This document shows, piece after piece, positions 1 to 9,352 of a stretch of 64,000 nt of DNA. This DNA is from Leishmania donovani (lineage: Eukaryota > Euglenozoa > Kinetoplastea > Trypanosomatida > Trypanosomatidae), in contig NC_018255.1 in the NCBI RefSeq assembly GCF_000227135.1, positions 1,093,804 to 1,157,803 on the forward strand, read 5' to 3'. A model generated the notes under the pieces. The model ran no database searches and was not told the DNA's origin. It worked only from the letters and a program-made list of their open reading frames with translations. How positions within the stretch are numbered: position 1 is the first letter of the stretch; each line of letters opens with the position of its first letter. A program made the position numbers and the translations under genes.

Positions 1-69
1 GTTTCTGCTAAGGTATTCACCGCCATCGACGAGGGAGAGCGACACACTTATCATGAGGATTCGCTGCAT
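1..69 (-). CDS. Possible 5' end of a further gene, running off the left edge
   Basis: An ATG at 69 opens 23 codons to the window edge without a stop. The peptide begins MQRILMIS. It has the direction expected of the next gene in the cluster, and the spacer to the preceding stop codon at 292 is only 222 bp, short for this window. With so few residues I cannot recognise a family, and chance is a real alternative. Confidence 0.2.
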   Translation of the reverse strand, partial: MQRILMISVSLSLVDGGEYLSRN

Positions 70-291
70 GCCGGTGAGTTGATGGTGTTCGTTCGGAGGG
101 CGGGGGCGGGGTGTAGTGCAGTGGATGTCGAATACTGAGGAGACCATCTCATGCATGGGCTCATTTGTGTGTGCCCGTGTACATTGCTTTCTCTAGCTGT
201 GTGCTGAGGGGCCGGGTGGTGAGGTCGGGATGCAATTAGAGGGCGCCGTTCCCCTTAATCACTGACCCTGTATTTTCTCTCATTCGGTCGG

Positions 292-1761
292 TCATACGCG
301 ACCGTCATGGCACGTAGAGGCCGCGTACCGCCGCATGAGGTCAGCGAGCTCTTTGGCCGCGTCCGAAAGGATGCCGCTGCTGCGATAGCCCTCAGCTACG
401 GTTGTCGGCTGCAGCACCCTCATGGTCGATGAAGGGACTGCAGCGCATGAAGGGTGGCTTAGCACGTAGGACAGGGCTTCGCGCACGAAGCGAAGAGTTG
501 TGCTGATGTCGGAGACAGCCGACGGCGCTGCCGCAGTGGTGGTGGTGGGGGTCGGTGGGATGAATGGAGTGAATAAGCCATGTGCCGCCTGTGCAGCTCT
601 GTGGTGCTGCACCAACACTTTCAGCGCATGTGCGTCGCGGCGCAGCTGCTCGAGATCGTCGAGGTAAACCGTGACGGTTGCTGCTTGCGACGAGGTGTTC
701 TCAGATGCAGCCGCGGCGACTGCTGGCGCGTCCCCCAGCTCCCGTGCTCGCCCCTCCGGCTGCACGATTGTGCGATCTTTGGCACGCGCTAGACCTTCCT
801 GGCGTTTCGTCCGGCGTTCTAGCTGACGGGGCACTGACGCGTCCACGCGATCGGCGACGAAGTCCACAGAAGGGGTAGTCATCTGGTGATTTGGGGGCGT
901 CCGCATCGCCTTCGCGTTCGTTGGTGAGCTGTTAGAAGTCGCTGCGGGCGCTAGCGGGGTCCCTGGAGAAGAGGCTACAAAACGACGAGAAAATGCCGCT
1001 GACATGCTCAGCCGTTGCCCCGCCGTCACCCGCGCGTCCAAGTCCTCGAGCAGCGCTGCGTTCTGCGCCTGCAGGGCGGCAAGCTGGGCGTGGAAGAAGA
1101 CCTCTTTCTGGGCAGCGTCATCGCGAAGACAGCGCTAAGTGGCGTGGCAGCGAATAAGCTGCTCTTCGGCGAGGGCGCGACCCGTTTGCTCCGCCTCTAG
1201 TGCCTTAGAACCCGTGGTGTTGTCAGCGCAGTGGCGCTGCGCATGCTCTCGAGGACGGAAAGGCGAAGTATCATGCGGCGAACCGTCGCCGGCGCCCTCT
1301 CCACCTCCGCGCTCATACTGCCTAAAGGCAATGCGTAGGCTATCCACCTTTGCCTGCAGGTACGCGCACTCCTGCTCCAGTCTTCTCACGCGCTCGTTCT
1401 CATCGGTGCCGAAAGTTGTGGGATTGCCGGCAGCTCTGGGGAGCTGATCATCGCTTCCGACTGCTGAAGTCGTTATGACAGTGGCATCTCCCGTGACTTG
1501 GTGCCGACCAACTCCCGCGGGACACGACTCTGCCAGGGCAAACATTTGCTGAAGGCTTTGCCGGTTGCTCTGCACATTTTCCTGCACCCGACGGTACGCC
1601 TTTTCATATCGCTGACGCTGCAGCTGCTCCAGCCTGAGCTGGTGGCTGAGGTCCTCGTTCTCCGCCAGCACCGCTTCGTACTTCGCCTCTAGCTCTTGCA
1701 GCGGCGACGCGATTGCCTGCAGAGCGTTCCTCGCGACCGCAGACTCGCCCGTGCGAGGCAT
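292..1761 (-). pseudogene. Coiled-coil protein gene interrupted by one in-frame TAG stop
   Basis: From the first in-frame ATG (1761) to the TGA at 292-294 the frame holds 490 codons. It is open except for a single TAG at 1137-1135 (codon 209). The reading frame is the same on both sides, and the 31 codons after the stop (RCLRDDAAQKE, then QLAALQAQNAALLEDL) continue the heptad-like Leu/Ala/Glu/Gln pattern seen before it. There is therefore no frameshift or deletion. The N-terminal half has a long coiled coil (LQELEAKYEAVLAENEDL and similar). The C-terminal half is Ala/Pro/Thr-rich with a short coiled coil and ends RYAASTCHDGRV. No ATG exists further upstream in frame before a stop near 2010. 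I do not recognise the family. It may be a strain-specific nonsense allele, a recent pseudogene, a readthrough site or a base-call error. The half before the stop alone would give a 208-residue coiled-coil protein. Confidence 0.7.
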
Positions 1762-2565
1762 GTGGTGGCTCGACTTGCTCTGCTGCCCCAAGATGTTGAG
1801 CTCACCTCCGGCTCTACTAGCTTCGCTATCCGCTTTTCTGCCTGCGTGCACGAGCGCATTGTTGTTGGGGGAGAGTTGGGGAGGCGGGGGGGGGTATATC
1901 CCTCCTTTCCAAGAGCTGTGGCTGGCGCAGGACCTTGATTGCCACCCGGAATGAACAACGAGCTTCCTGAAGGAAGGCGAGGTCTGTGAGGCAATGACAG
2001 CGGAGAGTTGCTATGTGGAATGGAGAAGGACCGAGGGGGATGAGATCAACTGAAGAGCGAACGAGTAGGACGCCGGCAGAGGGTCGGTGCGCGGTTCCCT
2101 CATCGGAGCGGGGGTCTGCGCTGCACCAGGGAAGACAGAGGTTGCCAGGGTGAGGGGTAGGCAGGAAGGACGCAGCAAGGCCGCACTTTCCCTCTCGTCG
2201 AACCTTCCGTAGTTCTACCCTCATTTTGCTCTTACACCGCTGCGCATGACACGCATCCCGGTGCACTGCGCACGTGTCCGCAGCACCGAGTGAGAGTGAG
2301 GAGCGAGGCTGAGTTGAGTGACGCTGTACCTCTTTCCCCCAGCCCACCGTCAAACCCTCTCCACTGTCCCCTTTCCCCCTCGCTGTGCTGGGTGGCATGT
2401 ATGCCACTTCGTGGGTTGCCATGTCGACTATCTGTGTTGGCGCTGTAGCTAACAGAAGATCGAAGACACACACACACACACAGGCACAGACACACACACA
2501 GACATGCACACCTCCAACGGGCACTCTCCAGCTTGCCCCAATGCCTCACCTCGTCCCCGCTCTCC
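1762..2565. other. Spacer with a CA-rich block
   Basis: About 800 bp between the beta-lactamase-like gene (3' end at 2566) and the interrupted coiled-coil gene. It should hold the 3' UTR of the former and the splice acceptor of the latter. A CA-rich block lies at 2466-2505. No convincing gene was seen on either strand. Confidence 0.6.
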
Positions 2566-4122
2566 TCAGTACCGCCTGTGCGCCTCGTACTTCGTGAAGT
2601 AGCTCGTAAATTTCTGCCGCTTCATCATCCGCTGGAGCGTCTCCTCGGTCTCCTTGCCTTTCTGCGCGGGGTCGTCGAGGTTGACGGGTTTCTCAGGGTC
2701 GAGCCCTTTGGCCAGCACGTGCTTCACGAACAGGTGCTGAATGATGCGGGAGAGGTTGTTCACAAAGAAACGAGCGCCGCGGCTGCCGCAGGAGGCGACG
2801 CCGAAGCAGCCGAGGTCGTGCTCGCAGCTGTAGCGGAAGGACGCGACGGCAGGGAGGGCATCGATGCCGTACAAGACTGACTTCGTCAGCTGCAGATGGT
2901 CTTTGGATGGCACGTACTGCACCCCAAAGTCGTAGTAGGGGCGCCCGCTAGCGTTAGACGGCTTGCCGAGCAGCTCACGGGCGTCCATTATGGTGTCGAG
3001 CGAGAGCAGCAGAAGCTTGCCGTAGTCCTCGACAGGGGCGTAGAGGTTCAGCGAGCCGTTCCACACCGCAGGGCCACAGTTGCGCGGGTCGCCGATGGTC
3101 ACCGGCCGCTTGAAGGTCTCGTGTTGCAGAGCCTGACCTGTGGGTTGGTAGAAGAGCTCGTTCGGGTCCTTCCACAACGTTGGTGCGCCATAGCCGGCCC
3201 CATGGCTCTGCGCGGGCTCAAAGAAGACGGTGCGGATGTCGCTCTCGAAACTGCGGCCCTTCAGCTGCGTCTCCACCGCAGCCAGCAGCAGGGCCACGGA
3301 GGTGTGGCTGATGTAGGCTCGGTGAAGCGATCGCGTAAAGTTGCGAGTGATGCGAGGTGAGGAACGGGCGTACTGGACGAGGTTCGCTCGCTGCTGCTGC
3401 CCCGTCAGCGCCGTTGCGGGCGTCGTGCCACCGGCAAGAAAGTGATTCACTGGCTCGTACACGCGAGCGTGCGTTTCGGCGCACAGCGACGGAGAGAAGC
3501 ACGGCCGATGCCAGCGTGCTCCCGTATCCTTGAGCAGATGTGCGTCGTCGATGCCATGGGTGAAGGAGAGCACGCTGCGGGCGGTGACGTCCTCGCTGAG
3601 CTTACCCTGGAGCTCTGGTAGGTAGTGGATCAGAGGCGCTTCCAGGTTGAAGATGCCCTTACCGTGCAGCTCGCATATGTAGGCAGCCGTTACTGGCAGC
3701 GATAAGGTGCCGTACACGAGCGGGTCCTTGAGTTTCATGTGGTTACCCTTATCTTCGGCATCGAGTGGACGGCTAGTGTCTCGGTATCCACTGGCAAAGC
3801 AGAAGGGCTTGCCCTTGTGGAAGAGACCACCCTGGTAGCCAGGTGCAGCACGCAGCCACTGGCTGTGACCGCTCATGGTCAGATGCGACAGCTCCAACAC
3901 ACTACGGATCACTGGTGGGATGTCTTTCTCCATGTCGTCACGAATTTCGTCCTGACCAACGGCGGCGCGTTGCTTATCGACGAGTTCCTCATTGTCCTTG
4001 ACGGGAGGAAAGTCGATGCGCAGCCGTGGCCTGGTGACTGCAGCGTCGGGCGCGTCGGACATCGTCGATGCAGAGGAGGAGGATTGTGATGAAGACGCCG
4101 GGGCGGAAGATGGGGACATCAT
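2566..4122 (-). CDS. Beta-lactamase/LACTB-fold protein lacking catalytic residues
   Basis: 518 residues from the ATG at 4122. The frame runs open to an ATG at 4368, but those extra 82 codons are encoded by a CT-rich polypyrimidine tract, and the first AG after the tract is at 4205, so the downstream start fits the mature mRNA. The core resembles the serine beta-lactamase/penicillin-binding family (Pfam Beta-lactamase; LACTB-like hydrolases). Around residues 139-190, TLSLPVTAAYICELHGKG, then HYLPEL, then SVLSFTHGID align with the helix carrying the SxxK nucleophile and the following LLSHTSGL-type loop. Around 271-284, ISHTSVALLLAAVE aligns with the YSN region, followed by FEP. In these alignments SxxK reads TLSL and YSN reads ISH, so nucleophilic Ser, general-base Lys and Tyr are all replaced. 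Hydrolase activity is therefore unlikely, and a structural or regulatory role is inferred. The N-terminal 30 residues are Ser-rich and low complexity. No membrane segment is evident. Confidence 0.75.
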   Translation of the reverse strand: MMSPSSAPASSSQSSSSASTMSDAPDAAVTRPRLRIDFPPVKDNEELVDKQRAAVGQDEIRDDMEKDIPPVIRSVLELSHLTMSGHSQWLRAAPGYQGGLFHKGKPFCFASGYRDTSRPLDAEDKGNHMKLKDPLVYGTLSLPVTAAYICELHGKGIFNLEAPLIHYLPELQGKLSEDVTARSVLSFTHGIDDAHLLKDTGARWHRPCFSPSLCAETHARVYEPVNHFLAGGTTPATALTGQQQRANLVQYARSSPRITRNFTRSLHRAYISHTSVALLLAAVETQLKGRSFESDIRTVFFEPAQSHGAGYGAPTLWKDPNELFYQPTGQALQHETFKRPVTIGDPRNCGPAVWNGSLNLYAPVEDYGKLLLLSLDTIMDARELLGKPSNASGRPYYDFGVQYVPSKDHLQLTKSVLYGIDALPAVASFRYSCEHDLGCFGVASCGSRGARFFVNNLSRIIQHLFVKHVLAKGLDPEKPVNLDDPAQKGKETEETLQRMMKRQKFTSYFTKYEAHRRY

Positions 4123-4204
4123 TGTGTGGAACCTCTTCTCCAACGGGGCTACAGAAATGTATACAGACACACGCGCGCCTGAACGTCTTCGCCACGTAAG
4201 TTGG

Positions 4205-4345
4205 CTTGCGTGCAAGTTTATGCACATGCGTTTAGATGCACCATTGCGTCGCACGAGAGCAGCGGGCAATGCAAGGGAGAAGGCGAAGGAGAAAGAGAAG
4301 GAGAGGGAGAGCGGCGCTGAGTGGCGCGAGGAGGAGGAGGAGACG
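4205..4345 (-). promoter_or_regulatory. Polypyrimidine tract and predicted spliced-leader acceptor for the beta-lactamase-like gene
   Basis: On the minus strand 4345-4273 is strongly pyrimidine-rich (repeated CTC/TTC). The first AG downstream is at 4206-4205, giving a predicted 5' UTR of about 82 nt before the ATG at 4122. This placement argues against the upstream in-frame ATG at 4368. Confidence 0.55.
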
Positions 4346-4843
4346 CCTTTCAGAGACCCTCTCGCCATCTCCTGCTGGCATCACAAGCCGAGAGACCAAG
4401 AAGAACTCGAGGGAGGACAACACCGCGGCTCAGCTTGTCAGCACCGCTGCTAGCATGTGTTTCCCTCTGATCCATGCGTGTGTGTGAGAGAGACAGAGGA
4501 CGACATGGGGAGGAATGGGGTGGAAAGGACGAGTCTGCTTGAGGAGGCGTGCCGTGGCAGCACCCGCTTCTCGTCATCGTTGCTTCGTGCGGATACTTTA
4601 CGCGATCATTAGAGGTACGAGAAGGGGAGAACAAGAACACTCGCAAAGGGAGAGACGGCGGGTGGAATGCCACGGGTAGTGTGCCACGTGGCACAATACT
4701 TCGCAGCCACGCCTCCCTCATCGTCTGTCTTCCGTTCTCCTGCCCAGACAACCACACACTCACGAGGATACATGTTTACACACGGCGCCGTTTCCTTCTT
4801 ACTATGCCTCCATGTCCGTGCACGCACCGACACAGCATCACTG
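4346..4843. other. Spacer without a recognised gene
   Basis: Between the splice tract of the beta-lactamase-like gene and the stop codon of the 208-residue hypothetical. CT/GA-biased sequence, probably the 3' UTR of the latter. I see no coding or RNA signal. Confidence 0.55.
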
Positions 4844-5470
4844 CTACGCCTCGTCCTCGTCGTCACCGATGCGCTGCTTAGAGGCTAGCATGTCGACGAG
4901 CATGTCGAGGTCCTCCGCCTTCAGTTTTCTAACGGCACCACCTTGTACGTCGCTCTGGAAGGCGTTCATCTGCTTCCAGTGACTCTGCAGCTTCAGGATG
5001 GAGGTGATGGGCTCGCAGTTGGTGACTCCGAGCTTCTGCTTCTTTACAAAAACGAGGCGGCCGTTGCGCTTGCGTGCGGTCACCCACGCATCCTTCGTGA
5101 AACGCGTGTGAAAGGCGACGGCCTCTGCCGCGACGGAGGGACTGTAACCAAACTGAAGGCGGTCCGTCGGGGAGCCGTTCCCGTAAGTGTCCACGCTGTT
5201 TTCTGAGGTCGATGCGGCGCCGCCCTCAACGCCGCCGTGGCTGAGGGCTTTCGCGAGGGCCTCGCGTAGCGCCACTTCGCGTGCAGTGGACGCTTCGGTG
5301 ACTGCCGAGGCAGAGGGGCCGGTGGCGGACGGTCCTGCCGCGGCGCTCATCTTCTTGCCAGCATGCCGCGGCACATCCTTCTTCGCATACTGCTGCTGCT
5401 GCTGGTGTTGCCCTGGACGGCTTGGCAGCCTGCGGACTGAGTGGTAACGGTCTCTCGGTGGCGGCGGCAT
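4844..5470 (-). CDS. Conserved-looking hypothetical protein, 208 aa
   Basis: Starts MPPPPRDRYHSVRR at the ATG at 5470. The frame is open upstream to 5731, but that part is pyrimidine-rich and a predicted splice acceptor lies at 5495. Residues 1-90 are disordered and rich in Pro, Gln (a short poly-Q), Ala and Ser. The C-terminal half is folded-looking (residues about 115-208: AEAVAFHTRFTKDAWVTA, then KLGVTNCEPITSILKLQ), with a predicted helix and an acidic tail, GDDEDEA. I do not recognise a domain. High third-position GC and the splice signals support it as a real gene. Confidence 0.75.
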   Translation of the reverse strand: MPPPPRDRYHSVRRLPSRPGQHQQQQQYAKKDVPRHAGKKMSAAAGPSATGPSASAVTEASTAREVALREALAKALSHGGVEGGAASTSENSVDTYGNGSPTDRLQFGYSPSVAAEAVAFHTRFTKDAWVTARKRNGRLVFVKKQKLGVTNCEPITSILKLQSHWKQMNAFQSDVQGGAVRKLKAEDLDMLVDMLASKQRIGDDEDEA

Positions 5471-5494
5471 CGTCGTCAATTCGGCCTGGGTGTG

Positions 5495-5541
5495 CTCGGC
5501 CACCAAGGAAGAAGAAAGAGGGTGTGAGGAGAGACGCACGC
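5495..5541 (-). promoter_or_regulatory. Polypyrimidine tract and predicted spliced-leader acceptor
   Basis: Minus-strand 5541-5505 is a CTCTTTCTTCTTCC-type tract. The first AG (5496-5495) gives a 5' UTR of about 24 nt before the ATG at 5470. Confidence 0.5.
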
Positions 5542-6245
5542 GCACACTCAGAGAGTACGCAGTGAGCCAGATCAAGTTACTACGCACTGTCGCACATATA
5601 CGCGCGCGCACATGCACGCTGAGGCACGACACGAGAGAGGGAGGCGGCTGAGTTCGGAATAGGAGTGGGGCCGAACGGAAAGGAAAAATGGAGGAGACAC
5701 TGCGAGGAGAGATGGAGAGAGTCGCAGCCAACGTGTATGCGTGTGCGGGTGTTGGTGCATGCTCATATGAGCGGGCGCATCAACATAGTTTGTGGTGAGG
5801 AGGGGGGAGGAACGAGGCATGGGGGAGGATGGAGGAGAAGGGAGTGCTGCGCTTCTACGCTTGTGAGCAGAGACGTCGAAGAGAGAGAAGGGGCGGCACA
5901 GGAGCTGGGGATGGTCTTTCCGTGGCAGCGGTTCAACGCGTGCACACTTCCACACACCTGTGCGGTTTCACCTCCACATGACAAGACTCGGTGAGAAGGG
6001 CATAGAAAGAGAGACTACGACGACGACACATGCCGTATGTCATCCTTGTTCACTTGCGCGTGCGCGTGTGCGTGAGAGAGGGACAGGCATAGGAAGATGC
6101 TACACGCGCGCACGAGAGAGCGAGACAACACAAAGAAGACCGAAGCGGGCGAGTAACAAGGTGTGTGTGTGTGTGTGTGTGTTTGAGGCGAAGCGGCAAA
6201 AAGATACGAAGCGCCGGCCACGGCCACGGCGACTCTAACACCTCC
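5542..6245. other. Spacer downstream of the HSP70 gene, with a GT repeat
   Basis: Probably the 3' UTR of the HSP70-like gene (stop at 6246) plus upstream sequence of the next gene. It contains (GT)11 and purine-rich + strand sequence. No gene recognised. Confidence 0.55.
6161..6182. repeat. (GT)11 microsatellite
   Basis: Uninterrupted GT dinucleotide run, 63 bp beyond the HSP70-like stop codon, so within its likely 3' UTR. Confidence 0.95.
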
Positions 6246-8234
6246 TCACTTGTCCGCCTCGTTTTCTACGTCGCTGTCGCTGGAGGACTCGTTGCCGCCG
6301 TTTCCCTCGTCGCGGTGGCGCTTCGAGGCTGGCTCACCGCCGCGCGCTTTCTTCGCCACCTTCTTCATCGCTTTCCTGGCAAGTTTTGCGATCTTCTTTG
6401 CTTTTTCCTCCACCTCGGTGACGGTCGAGTAGGAGGGCAGCTGCCGCTCGAGCCAGTCACGCGTATGCGAAGTAAAGGCGTCAAGCCGCTTCTGCAGCTG
6501 TGACGGCGGCGGCTGCGTCATCGCGGCGATGGCAGCGGAGAGAGCCTCGAGTGCGCCCTGCACCGTCCGTCGCGCTGCTTCTCTGGCGTCGTCCACAGCA
6601 TCGCTCTTGGCAAACTTTTTCGACATATCGATCATCTCCTTCACCTGCGCCTCGGAGAGCCGGTCGGCGTTCTGCACGACGAGCGTGTGTCTCTTGTTGG
6701 CCAACTCCTCCGTGCCGGTGATGGTGAGAAGGCCGTTCGCGTCGATGGAGAAAGTCACCGTGATGGTGGGCTTGCCCTTCTTGGCACGGGTGATGCCCTC
6801 GAGTGTGAACTCGCCCAGCTTGTGGTTGTGCTTTGTCAGCGGCCGCTCTCCCTCGTACACGCACACGTCAACGTCTTGCTGGTAATCCTCGACGGTGCTG
6901 TACTCCTTCGTCGCCTTGTACGGGATGGTCGTATTGCGGGGGACGATGACGTCGAACTTGCCATCGTCGATCTCTACGCCGATGCTCAGCGGCACCACAT
7001 CCATGAGCACGACGTTGGCCGTCTTCTCGGACTGTTGCTCAGCCGAGTTGGCGAGGATGCTGGCCTGCACCGCGGCGCCGATGGCCACCGCCTCGTCCGG
7101 GTGCACCGAGTTGCACAGTCTCTCTTTGTTGAAAAAGGCGCGAAGCATGTCGTGCAGCTTCGGGATGCGCGAGCTGCCGCCGACGAGCACGACCTCATGA
7201 ACGTCTTCCACCTTCATCGCTGCATCCTGCAGGGCGCGCTTCACCACCTTCATGCACTGCGCAAATACAGACGCGTTCAGCTCCTCCAGCTTTGCGCGGG
7301 AGACAGACAGCGTATACTCCTCGCCGCTCGGCAGCACGCCATCCAGGGCGAGTTCCTCGGCGGTTGACTGCGACAGAACCCGCTTCACCCGTTCGCACGC
7401 TGTGCGGGCCTTCGCGAGCAGACGCGGCTGCTCAGCGATGCTGAGGTTGTATCGCGACTGCAAATCGTCCAGCACATACTTGAGAAGGTTCGAGTCAATG
7501 TCCTGCCCGCCCAGGTGGGTGTCGCCGGCGGTCGCCTGCACCGCGAAGCTCCCGCTGTCGATGACGATGACGGACACGTCAAACGTGCCGCCGCCGAAGT
7601 CGAAGACGACGACATTGCGCGGCTGGTCCTCGCCCTGCTGTTGCCCTGTGCCACTGCCGACGCCGAGGCCGTAGCACAGCGCCGCCGCCGTCGGCTCGTT
7701 GATGATGCGCAGCACCTCCAGGCCAGCAATCGTTGCCGCCGCCTTGGTACGCTCGCGCTGCGCATCGTTGAAGTACGCCGGCACCGTCACCACGGCCTTC
7801 TTCACCTGCTTGCCCAGGTACCGCTCGGCGCACTCCTTCAAGTAGACTAGCACCTTGGCAGAGATCTGCTCCGGTGCCAGCTGCAGCTCCTCGCCCTTGT
7901 GCGTCACGTTGATCCGAATACTGTCCTTTACACCCTCTGAGATTGGGAACGGCCAGCGGGCGCGGTCCTCTTGAATACTCTTGTCGCTGAAGCGGTGGCC
8001 AATCATGCGCTTCGCATCGAACACAACGCCAGAGACGCCGCGACCGAGCAGCGTCTTGGCAGCGTCGCCGACGAGCACGTCATCGTTGTAGAAGGCCACG
8101 CACGATGGTGTGGTGCGGTTGCCCATGTCGTTCGGGATCACCTCCACCTGCCCGCGCACGAAGACGGCGGCGCACGAGTACGTCGTGCCGAGATCGATGC
8201 CGATGGCGCCATCAAACTCTTCTGTGAAGCTCAT
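6246..8234 (-). CDS. Divergent HSP70 without the EEVD tail
   Basis: 662 residues from the ATG at 8234 (MSFTEEFDGAIGIDLGTTYS). It is an ATP-dependent chaperone of the HSP70 family. The nucleotide-binding domain is intact: phosphate-1 loop IDLGTTYS near residue 13, VVTVPAYFNDAQRERTK, INEPTAAALCYGLG, phosphate-2 motif FDFGGGTFDVSV, and VLVGGSSRIPKL. The substrate-binding domain has VVPLSIGVEIDDGKF and GEFTLEGI. The helical lid is followed by a Lys/Arg-rich tail (KKIAKLARKAMKKVAKKAR, then SKRHRDE) and an acidic Ser/Asp end, ENEADK. Canonical cytosolic HSP70s end EEVD, the TPR co-chaperone anchor, and it is absent here. No signal or mitochondrial presequence and no KDEL-type tail are seen. The basic tail could act as a nuclear signal. 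It may correspond to the trypanosomatid Hsp70.c group described as lacking EEVD; that assignment is from memory. Confidence 0.93.
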   Translation of the reverse strand: MSFTEEFDGAIGIDLGTTYSCAAVFVRGQVEVIPNDMGNRTTPSCVAFYNDDVLVGDAAKTLLGRGVSGVVFDAKRMIGHRFSDKSIQEDRARWPFPISEGVKDSIRINVTHKGEELQLAPEQISAKVLVYLKECAERYLGKQVKKAVVTVPAYFNDAQRERTKAAATIAGLEVLRIINEPTAAALCYGLGVGSGTGQQQGEDQPRNVVVFDFGGGTFDVSVIVIDSGSFAVQATAGDTHLGGQDIDSNLLKYVLDDLQSRYNLSIAEQPRLLAKARTACERVKRVLSQSTAEELALDGVLPSGEEYTLSVSRAKLEELNASVFAQCMKVVKRALQDAAMKVEDVHEVVLVGGSSRIPKLHDMLRAFFNKERLCNSVHPDEAVAIGAAVQASILANSAEQQSEKTANVVLMDVVPLSIGVEIDDGKFDVIVPRNTTIPYKATKEYSTVEDYQQDVDVCVYEGERPLTKHNHKLGEFTLEGITRAKKGKPTITVTFSIDANGLLTITGTEELANKRHTLVVQNADRLSEAQVKEMIDMSKKFAKSDAVDDAREAARRTVQGALEALSAAIAAMTQPPPSQLQKRLDAFTSHTRDWLERQLPSYSTVTEVEEKAKKIAKLARKAMKKVAKKARGGEPASKRHRDEGNGGNESSSDSDVENEADK

Positions 8235-9352
8235 CGGTGCGCGAGTGCCAGAGCGGGAAAGAGGCACAGACGATTGGGCGAGTGAGCGAAAGGGATGGAG
8301 ACGAGCAACCAAAGAATAGACGTGCGGAAGGAAACGGAAAAGAGCCTCGACAAACCGCCTAGAGGAGTTGCCGGAGTGCGCCAGCGAAGCTCTCAAGTGT
8401 ATGTCTATGTAAAGCGGATAAGGAAGAGGGGAGAGGGATGAGAGTCGTGCGCGCGCGCGTGTATGCTTTACACACTAGCTGTGTGCTGGATGGGTTTCTT
8501 GACCGGCAGTTGTGTGCGCGTGTGCTCTGCGGCTGCGTGCGCGCGCTCCCGCATTCTTCAGCGCAAAATAAAGAGGCACGGGCGGGCACGCAGTGTGGAC
8601 GCTGTTCCGCGTGCGCGTGCGCTGCAATGACCGGCTCTGTAGAGCAGGATGGAGGAAGAAGGGTAGGGAGCTGTTGTGTGTCTATGATCAGAGGGTGTGT
8701 GGCGGATGCGAGAGGCGCAGAGGTCGACACGAAGGGAGAGAGCGGAGAGAGGGAGATATACCCGTATACGATGGGTGAGGCGAGGATAGAAGCAAGCACC
8801 AAGACGGTGAGGCAGACGTGGGGCCCAAGGATCTCCCTGACTACATCGCGTTGATGCCCTGCCCCTTCCCCCTCTACGGTCTTTCTCCGCCTTTTCCCCC
8901 TCTCGTTCCCCCATTCATTAGCGTTTCGTTGCCGTGCCCCCGCTCGTATCCTCGTTGGTGTGGTCTGTGTGTGTATGTGCGTGCGTATTGCGGCGAGATA
9001 CGTCCTATCCCGTGAACTGTACATGTGCGGCGCCCTTCCTCTCCCACCACCTCCTCCCCATCTTCACGGCACATGCACATACATGTGTGCGCGCGCGTGT
9101 CCTTCCAATCTTCAGACAGAGGGAGGGTGGAGGGGGGATCGTGCGAGCCGATGCAAGAGCAAGACAACACACCATCCAAAGTGTTCCATACAAGAGACAC
9201 CAAGCAACTGAGAAGCATAATGGCGCATGTGCGACAGAAAGTGCGAGGAGGGGGAGGGGGCCGCCGAAGGGGCACATTACATCGCTGCCATGTGGATGTG
9301 CAACCGTACGAGCACTCATGCGCAGGGGAACTGGGGGTGGGTGGGCAGCCTG
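8235..9352. other. 1.1-kb spacer
   Basis: Holds the 5' UTR and splice site of the HSP70-like gene (pyrimidine-rich minus strand about 8265-8345, with no AG between it and the ATG, so the acceptor must lie further upstream) and the 3' UTR of the 1,010-residue protein gene. No gene seen. Confidence 0.55.

Noticed and set aside
4123..4368. Upstream ATG at 4368 for the beta-lactamase-like gene
   Set aside because: The extra 82 codons are the translation of the polypyrimidine tract, and the predicted splice acceptor at 4205 removes that ATG from the mRNA.
8235..8396. In-frame N-terminal extension of the HSP70 that resembles a mitochondrial presequence
   Set aside because: The extension contains no ATG (its first codon is TTG) and lies in the pyrimidine-rich leader, so translation should start at 8234.
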